Shown here in pieces: positions 11,631 to 22,214 of a stretch of DNA of 64,000 nt. Source of the DNA: Irpex lacteus (taxonomy: Eukaryota; Basidiomycota; Agaricomycetes; Polyporales; Irpicaceae). Positions within the stretch are counted from its first letter, which is position 1; each line of letters opens with the position of its first letter. Under the pieces are notes generated by a model. It had not been told where the DNA came from, made no database searches, and was given only the letters and a program-made list of their open reading frames with translations. Made by a program: the position numbers and the translations under genes. The stretch lies in contig MQVO02000010.1 in assembly GCA_001986395.2 (NCBI GenBank), forward strand, positions 1,116,001 to 1,180,000. Reading direction: 5' to 3'.

Positions 11631-11833
11631 TCGTGGTTTGCGACGAACTTTCTTGTACTACGCTTCATCTTTTTTCACGTCTTGTTGTCACACTTAATGC
11701 TCGTTCGGCTTTTGTCCTGTGCTATCCAAAACTACCGTGCTTTGACGGTATACCCACCTATATGATCATATTGCTTGCATTTCCATCTCTTTCCGCGTAT
11801 TGTGATAGTAAGAAGACGTTAGCTCCGCTTCAC
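11631..11833. other. 3' flank of nucleolin-like gene up to the duplication boundary
   Basis: A T/C-rich sequence, presumably the 3' UTR and terminator of the nucleolin-like gene. Similarity to the second MED10 locus begins abruptly at 11834, so this is the unique left flank of duplication copy 1. Confidence 0.5.
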
Positions 11834-12078
11834 GGTGTAGGAACCTGCTGCCACCGTAAACGACGTTGCCGACCCAGTCAGCTTTGAGCACTCCACTTGT
11901 GAGAGTCTGTATGTAAGCGCTCAATAACTTGGAACTTGGACCAGTACGACCACCATCTTGTGTACATATCTGTGGGCCCTCTAACTCAATCTCATTGCTT
12001 TGCAGCCGTTGCTCTGGCAAAATAGTTGTCGCGGCGAACACGAAGTAGCGAACATTGTCTACAGTGTGTTTCGGTGGC

Positions 12079-12779
12079 ATGGCGCGAACCAGTCTCCCAG
12101 GATCTGCCCCACCGGCCCCGGACTCTCCTCGCTCGTCAGAGTCTCCTCCGCCAGCAGGTGTACAGGGCGACCTCGAACTTGAACTTGTTGGCCTCGCGAA
12201 TGCTCTGTACAACTTGGGAACAACGGTCGTGAGCGATCTCACAAAGGAGAAGGACAAACCGGGCGGTGGGAAGCAGGTCGGCATGAGAGTGTGAGTTTGC
12301 TTGGTCTCTTGTTCTCCCGGGTGAATTGGTACTCATCATCGTTTCATGGTGCTTCTCTGTACATGTTGCTTTAACTCTAGGACCGACGTGATTAACCATC
12401 TCGCGAACATTGACAAGCTGTCGGACCATGTGCAGACGATGATTCCCATGCAGGTGCTGGAGGAGATTGACAACTCGAGGAACCCTATGCACCTCACACG
12501 AGAGAGACTCGAACGTGCCGCGACGGAGAATCAGTTTATGAATGGGAAGATACAGGCTATCAAGGTATGTGCATCGAACGTAGGAACTACCCAAGGAGTC
12601 GGACTGCTGAACATCACGCATAGTCCTACCGTCAGTACTACAATGACGCCCTAGCTCAGAGCTTTCCGGACATAGCACAATACCTGGGCGAACCGTCGGT
12701 CAAACTGGAGCCATCGGAAGATATGAAACCTGAATTGCACGCGAACGGGACTGCAGGTGACAGTGGCACTCATGGCTGA
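12079..12779 (+). CDS. MED10: Mediator complex subunit 10, copy 1
   Basis: Three exons (12079-12290, 12381-12564, 12624-12779) encode 183 residues, the usual size for MED10/Nut2. The hallmark middle region is present: LVGLANALYNLGTTVVSD, then NHLANIDKLSDH, IPMQVLEEIDNSRNP, RERLERAATENQFMNGKI and YRQYYNDALAQSFP. MED10 belongs to the Mediator middle module, which bridges transcription activators and RNA polymerase II. Introns are GT-AG, 90 and 59 bp. Its predicted protein is identical to that of the second copy at 27227-27927, with differences only at silent or intronic positions. Because about 240 bp of upstream sequence is included in the duplication, both copies may be expressed. Confidence 0.9.
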
Positions 12780-13626
12780 GTGGCTTGGTTACGTGCGGTA
12801 GGCTACGTTATCACGGACCTCTCAGACTTACGGTGGCTTACGACGAGCAGGGCGTCATGAGGATTGCTATCACGAAACGCAGCTTCCAGAGTTGGTGCAG
12901 GATTTCCGGGAGTATCAGACGTGGAGACCTAAAGGTACGAATATCGCATACTTCTCCACCTCGCAGCACAGAAGACTCGCTCGGTGTCGTATGAGCCGTA
13001 CTATCCGAGTCTCTCGGACTGTGCAGATGCAGCAGCAGTGTCTCGTTCTCGCAGCGGACATTGTGCCGTCGGAGAAAGTGGCTGGGGGTATGATCCGCTG
13101 AGTAGACACGGAGTGGTTGTCTTGGATACTCTACTATTGCAATGATTACTGTTCGTCTCTGCCGCGTTTTCGTTCCTGGACACGGAAGTCTCGGGGTCTG
13201 TTGCGAGTGTATCCCTGCGTATGTTTTTATTCCCTGGCGATAATATTTATCGATTTCTCGGCCGGCGAACGACGGTGGCAGGCTGATCGCTGCAGGCTGT
13301 GGGCGCCGAGCTGCTCTCTCCTCTTTACCACATCCTCCCATCCCCGGCGTTTTCCCTTCTTTTGTGCTCTGCCTCTCCTTGCTCTCTTGTCTCTCGCTCG
13401 ACGCCATTCGGGACATTTCTCTCTATTATCCAGGCCATACTCACCCTGACACCGCTTAATACCTGCCTGCACCGCACCAAGCGTCTCCCTGTACTTCACG
13501 ACTCAGCTAATTCTCCGCTCGAGCCTATCTGTTCTCCTGCTCGCAGTCATTGTCCGGCGTGTCTCTTAGGCCACGCCCCGTCTAATCACGCTATAATTCC
13601 GCTCTTGTCGAGCTACAATACCCCCA
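12780..13626. other. Intergenic region between MED10 copy 1 and ric8 fragment
   Basis: About 850 bp, duplicated at 27928-28774. Short open frames of 60-190 codons occur on both strands. No family is recognised, and the amino-acid changes between the two copies show no sign of constraint. It probably holds the MED10 3' end and the ric8 promoter, including a C/T-rich stretch around 13320-13400. Confidence 0.45.
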
Positions 13627-13950
13627 ATGTCCAAGATTCGTCAAGCGTACACAGCGCTCACCCCATCATCGCCTCGGTCAGAGGTATCGGCAGTTCTACA
13701 GTCTATCATAGATGGTCAGTCGATCTTGTCTGGTTACTCGCTGTGGTTGTGTAGTTGTTCATGAAGCCACACTATTAGTACCGCCGTTGACGATCGACGA
13801 CGCGAACCGCAAGGAAATAGTCCAGACGATTATTGATGATCTCAAGTCTCTCACGAAGAGCTCAAGTAGCTCGAGTAAATGCCGATTGAATTCGAAAGGT
13901 GTGTTTCGAGAAGCGTTTACCGTCTTAACCCTAACTAAACTGCTTCGTCT
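13627..13950 (+). pseudogene. Truncated 5' copy of ric8
   Basis: Contains the counterparts of ric8 exon 1 (start at 13627, MSKIRQAYTALTPSSPRSE) and exon 2 (PPLTIDDANRKEIVQTIIDD). It loses similarity within intron 2 at about 13950, where the tandem array begins. Without the remaining five exons it cannot make a Ric8 protein. It is a by-product of the 2.1 kb duplication. Confidence 0.85.
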
Positions 13951-16380
13951 GCACGAGGCTGAACGACGTCGTCGTCGTTCTACGCCCTACCCCCTCCTCT
14001 TACCCTCAAGCACAAGATCGCCCATTCCCACACAACCAGCCGTCTACCCGCCGTACGAATTCAACCATACATATACATGATCATCAAACATTCATTACGA
14101 AGTGTCACTATCCACCTACGACGCGGATTCAAATCGACCGTCTCGCACAGGCCCATTGGGAGTTTCGGTAAAGGTCGTCGTGGAACGGTTACGAGCAGTG
14201 GAATGGACGTACAAGGTGCGCATAGTAATACTCTAAGACCGTTCTGCGAGATGTTAACTCGTTCGTCCGCAGTTCGCTTTTTTGTGTCGGGACACCCAAG
14301 TGGAGAGTAACCAGCTATCTCAAGTAGCGGCAATGTTAACACGGAAGGGGGTGTCTAGAAAGCTTAATGATATATCTAGGTACATTATTAATACTCTGTA
14401 CGACGTTAGACGGCGTAGTTAGACGGCTACGCCGTCGTCCTAGACCCTTTCCCTCCTCCTCCCTTTCGCCATAAAATCGCCGGTATTCACGCCACCAGCG
14501 GCTTGTAACATCAGCCAACTATATCGGACGTATCGGCGATTACCAAGGAACCTTACACAAGCCAAGTACCTCGATTCTGACGCGGTTTGAAGATGGACTC
14601 TTTCGCTGGGTGGCCTTTGTTGGGTTTCGAGAAAACGGGTCGCAGCGCAGGTTGAAGTGGTTATTACGCATGTCCAAGGTATGTATAATGATTATATCGA
14701 AACCGTTTGACGATTGTTTAACTCGTCCGTCGGCAATCCGATATTTTGTGTTGGGCTGGCCCGGCTGGGAGGGGGAGGGGGAGAGCTACGGTCGGAATGG
14801 GTGGCGTTGTCGTGCGTATGGACGTTCGTGCATGTTGTATAAGGTGCGTACGTACGTTTTGGCCGCCCCGTACGAAGCGATACGACGTGGTCGTCGTTGC
14901 ACGCCGGTCCCCCACCACCACCCCATCTCCACAAAATCGCGGATACTGGCATGAGTGGCCATCCGTTCCTCGAGCGAATTACACAGTAAGTAATAGCGCG
15001 TATCAGGCTTGCGTTCACGAGCTACGCACCACGATTACGACGAGAAATGAAATCGTCATCCTCGGTCGGTCTCATAGGAGCTTCGAGAAACTTCGTCGTA
15101 GGGCGGACATCAGTGGCGCATTTCAATGCATCAGGTACTAGTATTAATATTCTGAGGTCGTTCCACGAGATACTAATCCGTTCGTTCGCAGGATTACTTT
15201 TTTATCCTAGGCCAGATAAAGGGATAGGGACGGTGTCTCCGTAAAGAGCGAGGTTATCATCAGTGCGAGTACGGATACAGAACACATAAGGTGTGTACGT
15301 ACGTTATCGACCCTTTGCGCGAAGCTAACCGACTGCGTTGTCGTTGTACAGCTCATCCCCTCCTCCTCCCCTCCGACCAATACAAAACCGAAGATTCTGG
15401 GAGAAGTAACCGTCAATACGGCTTGCAAACTATCTCAAACATATCAGCACGCATTAGCGATACGCTTAGAAGCACCATACCTCGAATCCGATCAAGAAAT
15501 AAATTCAGCATTCCGGCGGTGGTCACATGGGAGTTTTGCAAAAACTCGTCGGAGGGAAGATTAGAGCGGTGAAGTTGGGTCTATAAGGTGTGTACATTGA
15601 CTTTTATCAACCGTTTCGCGAGAGACTAATTCGCTGGCACGTAGTGTAACATTTTGTACTTGGCCGGTTGGGAGAGGGGATACGGTTATCTCCTGAGAGG
15701 ATGACGCTATGGCGGACGTGAGCGTGGGCGTGTGTTTCTTAACGTGGGTACGTACGTTTGCAGCCTCTTGCACTGACCCAGACGGCGTAGTCGTTGCTGT
15801 ACGACCCATCACCTTCCCCTCCCCTCCGACGCAAATTCGCCGATTGCGGCACAACCAAGCATCCGCGTGAACACGCAACTATACAGAACGACTCAGCGAC
15901 TTTCAGACGTTCATTTACGGGCGGCGTACCTCGCTTATGGCGCAAAAATCGTTTCGTATTCTGCGCCGGATTCATAGAAATTTCGAAATCTTCGGCGTGT
16001 GGCGGATTAAAGCAATGATATTGTGTCTATAAAGTGCGTATACCAACCCCTTATCACCCGTTTTGCGAGACCCTGACTCGTTTGCCCACCATTCAACTTC
16101 TTGTCCGGGGTAGGTTAGGGGAGGAGGGAGGGTATCTTCGCAAAGGGCACGGCTTTCGTGAGTGCGGATGCGAGTGCAAGTTGTACAGGTGAAGTACGTA
16201 CGTTATCGCTATCCCGCGCGATACTAGACGACGGCGTCGTCGTCGTGCGCCCCTCCCCCTCCCCCTGCTCCCCTGCAGCACAATAATGCGGATTCCGGCG
16301 CGACCAGGCATCCGCGTGCCAGAGTAGCTATACAAGTTATGTCTATGGGTATTATACGTGCGGTGACCATGTAAATACAC
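13951..16380. repeat. Tandem array 1: about five units of 450 bp with paired intron-like segments
   Basis: Units recur every 443-463 bp. Each has two intron-like blocks on the plus strand. Type I begins at about 14217, 14677, 15139, 15591 and 16034, is about 58 bp long, and opens GTGCGY, GTATGT or GTRCT. It carries a TTAAC, CTAAT or CTGAC branch-like motif and a TCG-YTCGYCCGCAG-like end. Type II opens GTGYGTACGTACGTT (about 14844, 15290, 15741, 16193) with CTAAC or CTGAC motifs, and ends in ACAG or GCAG in some units. Several units have lost the AG. Spacers of about 100 and 230 bp have no long open frame on either strand, although short minus-strand translations resemble each other between units. 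It could be a tandemly multiplied piece of a spliced gene, now decayed, or a repeated spliced non-coding transcript. Confidence 0.6.
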
Positions 16381-17939
16381 TTTAAACGAGGGAGATTAGC
16401 TCCGAATGATGGAATATTTGTTAATACTCACCTGTGGCCACACCACCGAAGATATGCTTTCAGCGAGAGACGCGACACTTCAGACAATAACAGTGGATCA
16501 GTGAGCCGTCATCAATCAATGTAATGACATTACTTACGATTCTTGTCTGCTTCTAGTCCGTTGAATGTTAAGTCTTGCTTCCTTGCAGCAGAGTATGACC
16601 ACTGTCGGCTACAAGAGCAAACTTAACAACATTGATCTACGACATCGATATTGAAAAAGCTCGGCATGTGCTGTGTTCTATCCGAGTTTACTGACACATC
16701 ACATAGCTTACGAAGTTTTGCGACATATGAGCCCACTGACTAACTCAGCGGACTGGGCTCATTGTTGTGCATCATGGCATAACGATGCCCTTCATATCAA
16801 CATTGAAGAGGCATCTTCACGTTGCCCCTGCACTACAATAGAACGGGTGTATATTGTCAGATGCATGTATTACTTGATATTCATGATGACTTCAGTTGTA
16901 ACATACCTTTGTTATATGAGTCCTAAAGTCCCCTCTGGCAGCTTGTGCCATGTGGCCTAGAGATCAGAATTTCAGCATCGACGTCGAAAGTGATAAGTGT
17001 AGATATCAAACCTTCTGACGGTTCGCTATCGCTTTTGTTAACTTACCTAGTACATCAAACGGCTTAGCTGTCTCTGTCAATACCTTGCGGCCGCGGCGTT
17101 AAAGGAGCGGCGCAAACATTCCTTTCGAGCGATGTGTGTTAAATATCTTGCACCGCAAACTATACAACTTCAAGTTTAGAAATCTAAAGTTTGCATCTAT
17201 ACCTTATGGATGACTGAAGGGTCATCATATACGTGATTCTGCATGGGAACCGGCGGCCAATACTACTGGCATCCAGCTGACCTGACTATAAGATCATAAT
17301 TTCAGCATCGACGTCAAAGATTTTAAAAACGGTCTGTACTTACATGATATTTGATGCTAATGTCTCCGTTGATGCATCAATATCCATGATAGCCCGCTTG
17401 CGTTACAGGCGAGCAGAGTCAAACTATTCCTTTTAGTCAATTAGTACTACGTTTGTTATTGTACCTAGCACTCTAAGGTTAGCACTTACTGTATACTCGA
17501 CGATCTGCGCATGGTATAAACAATGTGTTCACATCATTTCCAATGTACTTAGCCAGTACTAAGACCATTCCATAATGAGTATATTATAAGCGAAGCAACG
17601 ACAGGCAATATATGCACATACCTGATAGCGGCTACTACTAGTAAAGTCCTTCTATCAGTAGTCGTTTTTAACCGAATCAATTCCCGCCAGCCTGTGGACT
17701 AGAATTTCAGCATCGCTGTTGGAAATGGCGCAATACACGTCGCATAGCAGCTGGCAGCAATGTTACTCACCTTATTGAGGTATCTATACCAATTGGTCAT
17801 GAATCGGTGTGGGCCACCGTGACCTCACCTTGCGGCTGGCACCGGCGTGAGTAGTGCTACACTGAGCTTTAAGTTGTGTCGTTTACACCCCTCCGCATAG
17901 CGTATGGAAAGATGACCTGTGTTGAATACAAGTACTAGT
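16381..17939. other. Gene-poor region with three dispersed copies of a short repeat
   Basis: No gene is supported. The block AATTTCAGCATCGACGTC (with changes) occurs at about 16969, 17299 and 17704. Each is preceded by a related GCC(A)NCCTG-like stretch, suggesting decayed direct repeats about 330-405 bp apart. The base composition is more AT-rich than in the flanking arrays. Confidence 0.4.
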
Positions 17940-18375
17940 CAGTATTATATCTGCGGGTGTGATGGGCAAACATTCATTACCGGAGGTGTTATAGTACACA
18001 GGATGTATGCCAGACTCCAGTACGGGATGAGGTACAGGAAATCGGATCCGACACTAACTGAGTTCGCTTGATAGACGACGGATAATGTAGCCTGAGATAA
18101 TAAAAACGATGTTAGAGTAAGCACAAGACGGGCTCGAAGGAGAAGTACTGTACTCACATTCATAGAGTTGAGTTTGCGATTCGGATTCTTCACTACATCA
18201 AGACAATCACTGGGAGATTTGGATAGATTAAACAGCGATCTTTGGAAGATCAGATAAGATCACTTACCAGCGAGGTGCACTGCAAGTGCCTGATCTTCAA
18301 CGAACAATTGTGCCAGGAACCATAGGACCGCGCGGACAGGGTGATGGCACATGTTGTTGAGCAAAGAGAGCGCCA
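17940..18375 (-). CDS. Small multi-exon gene or gene fragment, uncharacterised
   Basis: On the minus strand a start at about 18375 gives MALSLLNNMCHHPVRAVLWF, then QLFVEDQALAVHLA, a good GTAAGT donor, and after an intron ending GATGTAG the peptide VKNPNRKLNSMN. A second GTGAGT...TCTCAG intron leads to a hydrophobic exon (ATLSVVYQANSVS...LIPYWSLAYILCTITPP), probably membrane-associated. Beyond about 17990 the frame is lost, with only a weak possible further exon near 17900. The splice sites are good, so it was a real gene, but the end is not resolved and it may be a 5' remnant. No family is recognised. Confidence 0.35.
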
Positions 18376-18471
18376 TGTGTTCCAATACAGCAGGAAGGAA
18401 AGGGAATCGAGGTAAAGTGTGAATAGGGGAAACAAGGAAGGGAGGAGGAGAGTTGGGAAGTCATGAGAAGA

Positions 18472-18857
18472 GAAAGCGGATGGTACTGTTCCACTTTGTT
18501 TTACCTGCCTATTTATATCGCATTTGCACTATAAGACCCCGAAAGAATGCGACACTGCTGGGACTCACTGGATGCTGGAAAGAACGACGGTGCAATTTCC
18601 GAGACATGCTGGCAGGGGTTGACTCAGTTGAGCAAAGGGTCACTAAAGTTCCACAAATACGAGGGAAAGCGGATGGTACTGTTCCACTTTGTTTTACCTG
18701 CCTATTTATATCGCATTTGCACTATAAGACCCCGAAAGAATGCGACACTGCTGGGACTCACTGGATGCTGGAAAGAACGACGGTGCAATTTCCGAGACAT
18801 GCTGGCAGGGGTTGACTCAGTTGAGCAAAGGGTCACTAAAGTTCCACAAATACGAGG
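18472..18857. repeat. Perfect-looking 193 bp tandem duplication
   Basis: Bases 18472-18664 and 18665-18857 read the same by eye over 193 bp, starting GAAAGCGGATGGTACTG and ending CACAAATACGAGGG. It lies just upstream of the small minus-strand gene that begins at 18375, so it may be a duplicated promoter segment. The unit is not a multiple of three and no gene uses it. Confidence 0.85.
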
Positions 18858-19303
18858 GGAGAAAGATCGTAGCTATCGTTTCAGAACAGACGCCATCAGA
18901 GTCTGATGGACACATGCCAAGTGTCGCTTAATGTGAGCCTGGTTGTCCATGTCGTATTTTCGTACTTCTCATGGCGGTGGTTTGGCGAGATGAGTGGCCA
19001 CGCCTAGTTCTACTCATACTAGGGATCCAAGTGGACTCAGTGAGCAAATTGTACTTCATTATAGTACACTTGTACTTACAGATACTTCTATATCATAAGC
19101 CTATCAGTGTGCATTACCGAAAACAACAAATCTTTGCTAATATGACATTGTGTACCTTAGCGGCATGAGCCTCAGGCTTCATTGAGATACTCAATCTTCC
19201 GCCTTTTGGAGGCAGTGCGATCACAACGCACAGTCAGTGTAACCATTCTTGGCACTCGGGCATTGATGTCCGAACCCTTTGCAGGTTCGCATGTTGGAAG
19301 ACT
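18858..19303. other. Intergenic, nothing recognised
   Basis: About 450 bp between the 193 bp duplication and a long open frame. Only short open frames occur and no repeat was noticed. Confidence 0.3.
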
Positions 19304-19984
19304 GTGACGAAGAGGTCTGCAGTTTGTCGTTCAACGCTGCCGTTTTCGAACGGTTCTAGTCATCACGAATGTACATACCTGTTTGTGTGTCCAGCAGTTG
19401 GATTAAGCATAATATTAGTTTATTTCATGACTCCGACTGAATTGCGCCGAATTGTGAGGTGGGAGTCTCATACTAGTAGTGAATTCACTCACTCGTCTGT
19501 GGGTCAGTTCAAGACGATAAAGCGTCCAGTTCATTGCGCGCGTCATATTCCAAATCAGGCAGTCCTACTTCCTGGTGGCGTTCGAGCCGTGCGGACCGAT
19601 TGGCTTATCGATTATCAGTGCGTACTTCAAGCTTTCGAACTCGATTTGCATTACAACTTCCACTCACATTATCACATAACTCCGGTCAGTGTCTTCGGTG
19701 CATGGTTACACTGCTGGCTGCTCATCAATAATTCTTCCAGACATAACTCTCAAGTACGAGTAAGTGATCATGATTCCTTTATTACTTGCTACACTACCTA
19801 CTGGAATCTCGGAATACTGTTGGAGTCATGGCTCATGGAAGCATGCAGTTATATGCCCGACTTCAAGGAAACAGCCATTGCTCTACAGCTTTACGCCGAG
19901 CTTGTCTCGGTGTGTCTTTTTTTGAGAGCAAGGGCGGCTGCTTGGCAGTGCTTGCAAACTAGGTTCGACATAACGAGAGATTGA
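19304..19984 (+). CDS. Uncharacterised 226-codon open frame
   Basis: An uninterrupted frame of 226 codons in an otherwise stop-rich region. The protein has hydrophobic patches (about residues 25-45 and 135-145) and many Tyr/His/Ser residues, but no motif I recognise. It has no clear splice structure, and its position between a tandem duplication and a small lineage-specific gene makes chance or a gene remnant as likely as a functional gene. Confidence 0.2.
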   Translation: MTKRSAVCRSTLPFSNGSSHHECTYLFVCPAVGLSIILVYFMTPTELRRIVRWESHTSSEFTHSSVGQFKTIKRPVHCARHIPNQAVLLPGGVRAVRTDWLIDYQCVLQAFELDLHYNFHSHYHITPVSVFGAWLHCWLLINNSSRHNSQVRVSDHDSFITCYTTYWNLGILLESWLMEACSYMPDFKETAIALQLYAELVSVCLFLRARAAAWQCLQTRFDITRD

Positions 19985-20296
19985 TCTCGTGCGATCACAC
20001 CACAGTATAGAGTTCAGCAGGCGAACTTGCATATCAACGGCTGCGCAACTTACGCAATGTTCTGCAATTCCGCGTAGTCAAGCGTAGTTGCATTGACCCT
20101 TCAATATTTGATAGAGAGGCCTTCATCGGGACCAAGCTATACCCGAGCACTCAGAATTTGACTTGCCGTGAACTCACGATATCCCGCCACTGTTGTAGCC
20201 CGACTTGCTTAGACATTAGTGGGATGGATTGTGTGCCACTCAAACTGAATATTTAAAAGGGCCAACTGTTCTTGTTGTCACATTAGCAGCCTCAAC

Positions 20297-20952
20297 ATGC
20301 CGAAGGTGCCTTCCTGTAAACCTGACATGACATGTCACCGAAAAGTGACTGAGTCCGGTGAGCTCCTCTAAGCATTCTAAGCATGTGCGCAATGCTCATA
20401 TTCTTATAGTAACAATTCCAGCTTATCACCGAGAGCTTCGTGAAGCCCGCCAAGAACTTGCTGCACTTATTGAGTCCCGTTTGCGTGAGTGTGTTTCTCT
20501 TACTGTCAAAAGTGTTGTGACTTATTCCAATTGTTGTCTGGATATAAGGAGCTGTTACCGGGGATGCCGACGCACTGATGTGGTGGTCAAATCGTGCCTA
20601 CTGGGAAGAGATAGTTCTTGGTTACAGGGTGGCGGTATTCAACTGGCCCAAAGACATCAAATTTGCAGGCCCGTTTCAGGTGTCCAGTTCACTCAATGTC
20701 ATTTCACGGCTTCGGTTTGGTTGGCGGAAGGATCAGATCTGCTTTCGGAAGCTCACACATGCTGAATTTGTTGAGAAGGAGAAAGTTCTGAAACCTTTGG
20801 CAGAGGCCGATCAAGTTGCGAGTCAGACACGGAGATCTCAGCGGTCTGATCTGGGTGACAGGAGACCATTACGGCCTGTAGAAACAAGAGGAAAGCGGCG
20901 GCGTGCGAAAGGCGGACTTCACTCTGCTCGATTCATGGAGCAAGACAAATGA
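20297..20952 (+). CDS. Small uncharacterised gene, C-terminal domain like transposon-associated basidiomycete proteins
   Basis: Three exons join in frame: 20297-20357 (MPKVPSCKPDMTCHRKVTES), 20422-20484 (YHRELREARQELAALIESRL) and 20549-20952 (TGDADALMWWSNRAYWEEIV onward). Both 64 bp introns have GTGAG donors and AG acceptors. The last exon has a W-P-KDIKFAGPF...SSLNVISRL...W...CFRKLTHAEF pattern. It resembles, from memory, C-terminal segments of many uncharacterised agaricomycete proteins found near transposons. It ends in an Arg/Lys-rich tail. The gene is about 175 residues and lies alone in the repeat-rich block between the MED10 copies. Function unknown; a degraded transposon-linked gene is the main alternative. 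Confidence 0.45.
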
Positions 20953-22214
20953 ACACTTTCATCTTGAACATGATGTATCATTCATTCACTTTGACTCCAC
21001 TGTAATCCCAATCCTTCAGATTCCTTCTTAGCCTGATATAGCCTGAGTAGTGTTGAACTCAGAGAACTCAGTTTGTGAGGACACAGAGACAGACACTGAG
21101 AATTGACTGGATCACCAAGAGAATCACTCACCGAAGGATGTGCCATGTAAGGCACCCGACATAAACCTATCCACAACACGCGCTACGTGTTCTGGGTGAG
21201 TCTATGTCGTACACCTTACAGGCCCATCACCTGATAGATATTGAGCTCGCGTAGCTGCTAACCTGCATGAAATCCCCTCCAGATTCTGTAGGAACTCTTC
21301 ACCCTGATTCATTGATGCTGGAATCTTGCTCGATCGGAACAGCTCACACAAAGTAGGGACTCAGATGGCAGTAGTAATTACAAGGAAGCATGCAAAGGAG
21401 ACTCCGCTACTGCACCAGCAGACATATGAAGTACAAGTCTGCATCATGGTACATACAGTGTTGTGTGCTCACGAAAGAGAGAATGCCATTTAGCAAAACC
21501 CGCAAACCCGCACAGTGAACTTCTTGAGACTCCTGCGCACGTATCGGGAGCCACAGACAAAGGCGGAGCATGCCCGCATTGACAGAGCGGCCAACAAACT
21601 CATAACAGGGCCCTGAGACAACACTAATTCTCGCCAGTCGTAGGGGAATGATCACACAAATTTTCAAGGGTTGCCAGCAACGGTTTCAGGCGTAGCTGCA
21701 TACCCGGTGCGTCTGACGGCGGGTCAACACTATTATGACATATGCGCCTGGGCCGCGTTGCTAGTTCACCGGTGAAGTTGGGCACCAGCCCCGCACCCGC
21801 TGTTGTTCACGGAGAGACGTGGCCCTGAGAGCAGCCCCATCTTGCTGCTTGGTTCTGACCTCCATTCGGACCCCCTCCAATCGCCGTCCTTTCTAACACC
21901 CACACAACCTCGACAGGGGTTTTCATAGCGTTCTCACGAGAGTGCATCCAACGTCCACGAGAACCAGCTGTCTGATGAGCAACATCCTCGGCTGTTCCCA
22001 TTACTGAAGATGTGAGCGAGGCCGTTGATGATCGAGAAGTATCTGGGGACAGTGGTAGCATCCTACGACGAGGGTGGCCCTAACAAGATGATGGCTGGTA
22101 AGCCTCGCCATGCTCCAGTGCAATGCACTATCACCTGTGTGCACAACGCCTGCAAGATGTCCGATTACCGAAACAGCAGCCACCGCGCACCGAGCTCGTG
22201 GTGACAAGGAGACT
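20953..22214. other. Gene-poor region before tandem array 2
   Basis: About 1.26 kb with only short open frames on both strands. Composition shifts from AT-rich (near 21000) to GC-rich (from about 21700) as the array is approached. Nothing is recognised. Confidence 0.35.

Larger units (their letters stand above)
11834..13950. repeat. Direct segmental duplication, copy 1 (about 2.1 kb)
   Basis: Matches 26986-29098 in the same orientation with only scattered substitutions and a few short indels. It contains the MED10 promoter and gene, the MED10-ric8 intergenic region, and ric8 exons 1 and 2 plus the start of intron 2. The left edge is at GGTGTAGGAACC. The right edge is within ric8 intron 2, after CTGCTTCGTCTG. 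The offset is 15152 bp at the left edge and 15148 bp through the genes. Confidence 0.9.

Noticed and set aside
12838..13416. A 192-codon minus-strand frame conserved in both MED10 segments (also at 27986-28564)
   Set aside because: The two copies are nearly identical at DNA level, so an open frame is kept trivially. No motif is present, and differences fall without codon-position bias.
19304..19984. A retrotransposon protein
   Set aside because: The 226-codon frame contains no reverse transcriptase, integrase or zinc-knuckle motif, and no long terminal repeats were found around it.
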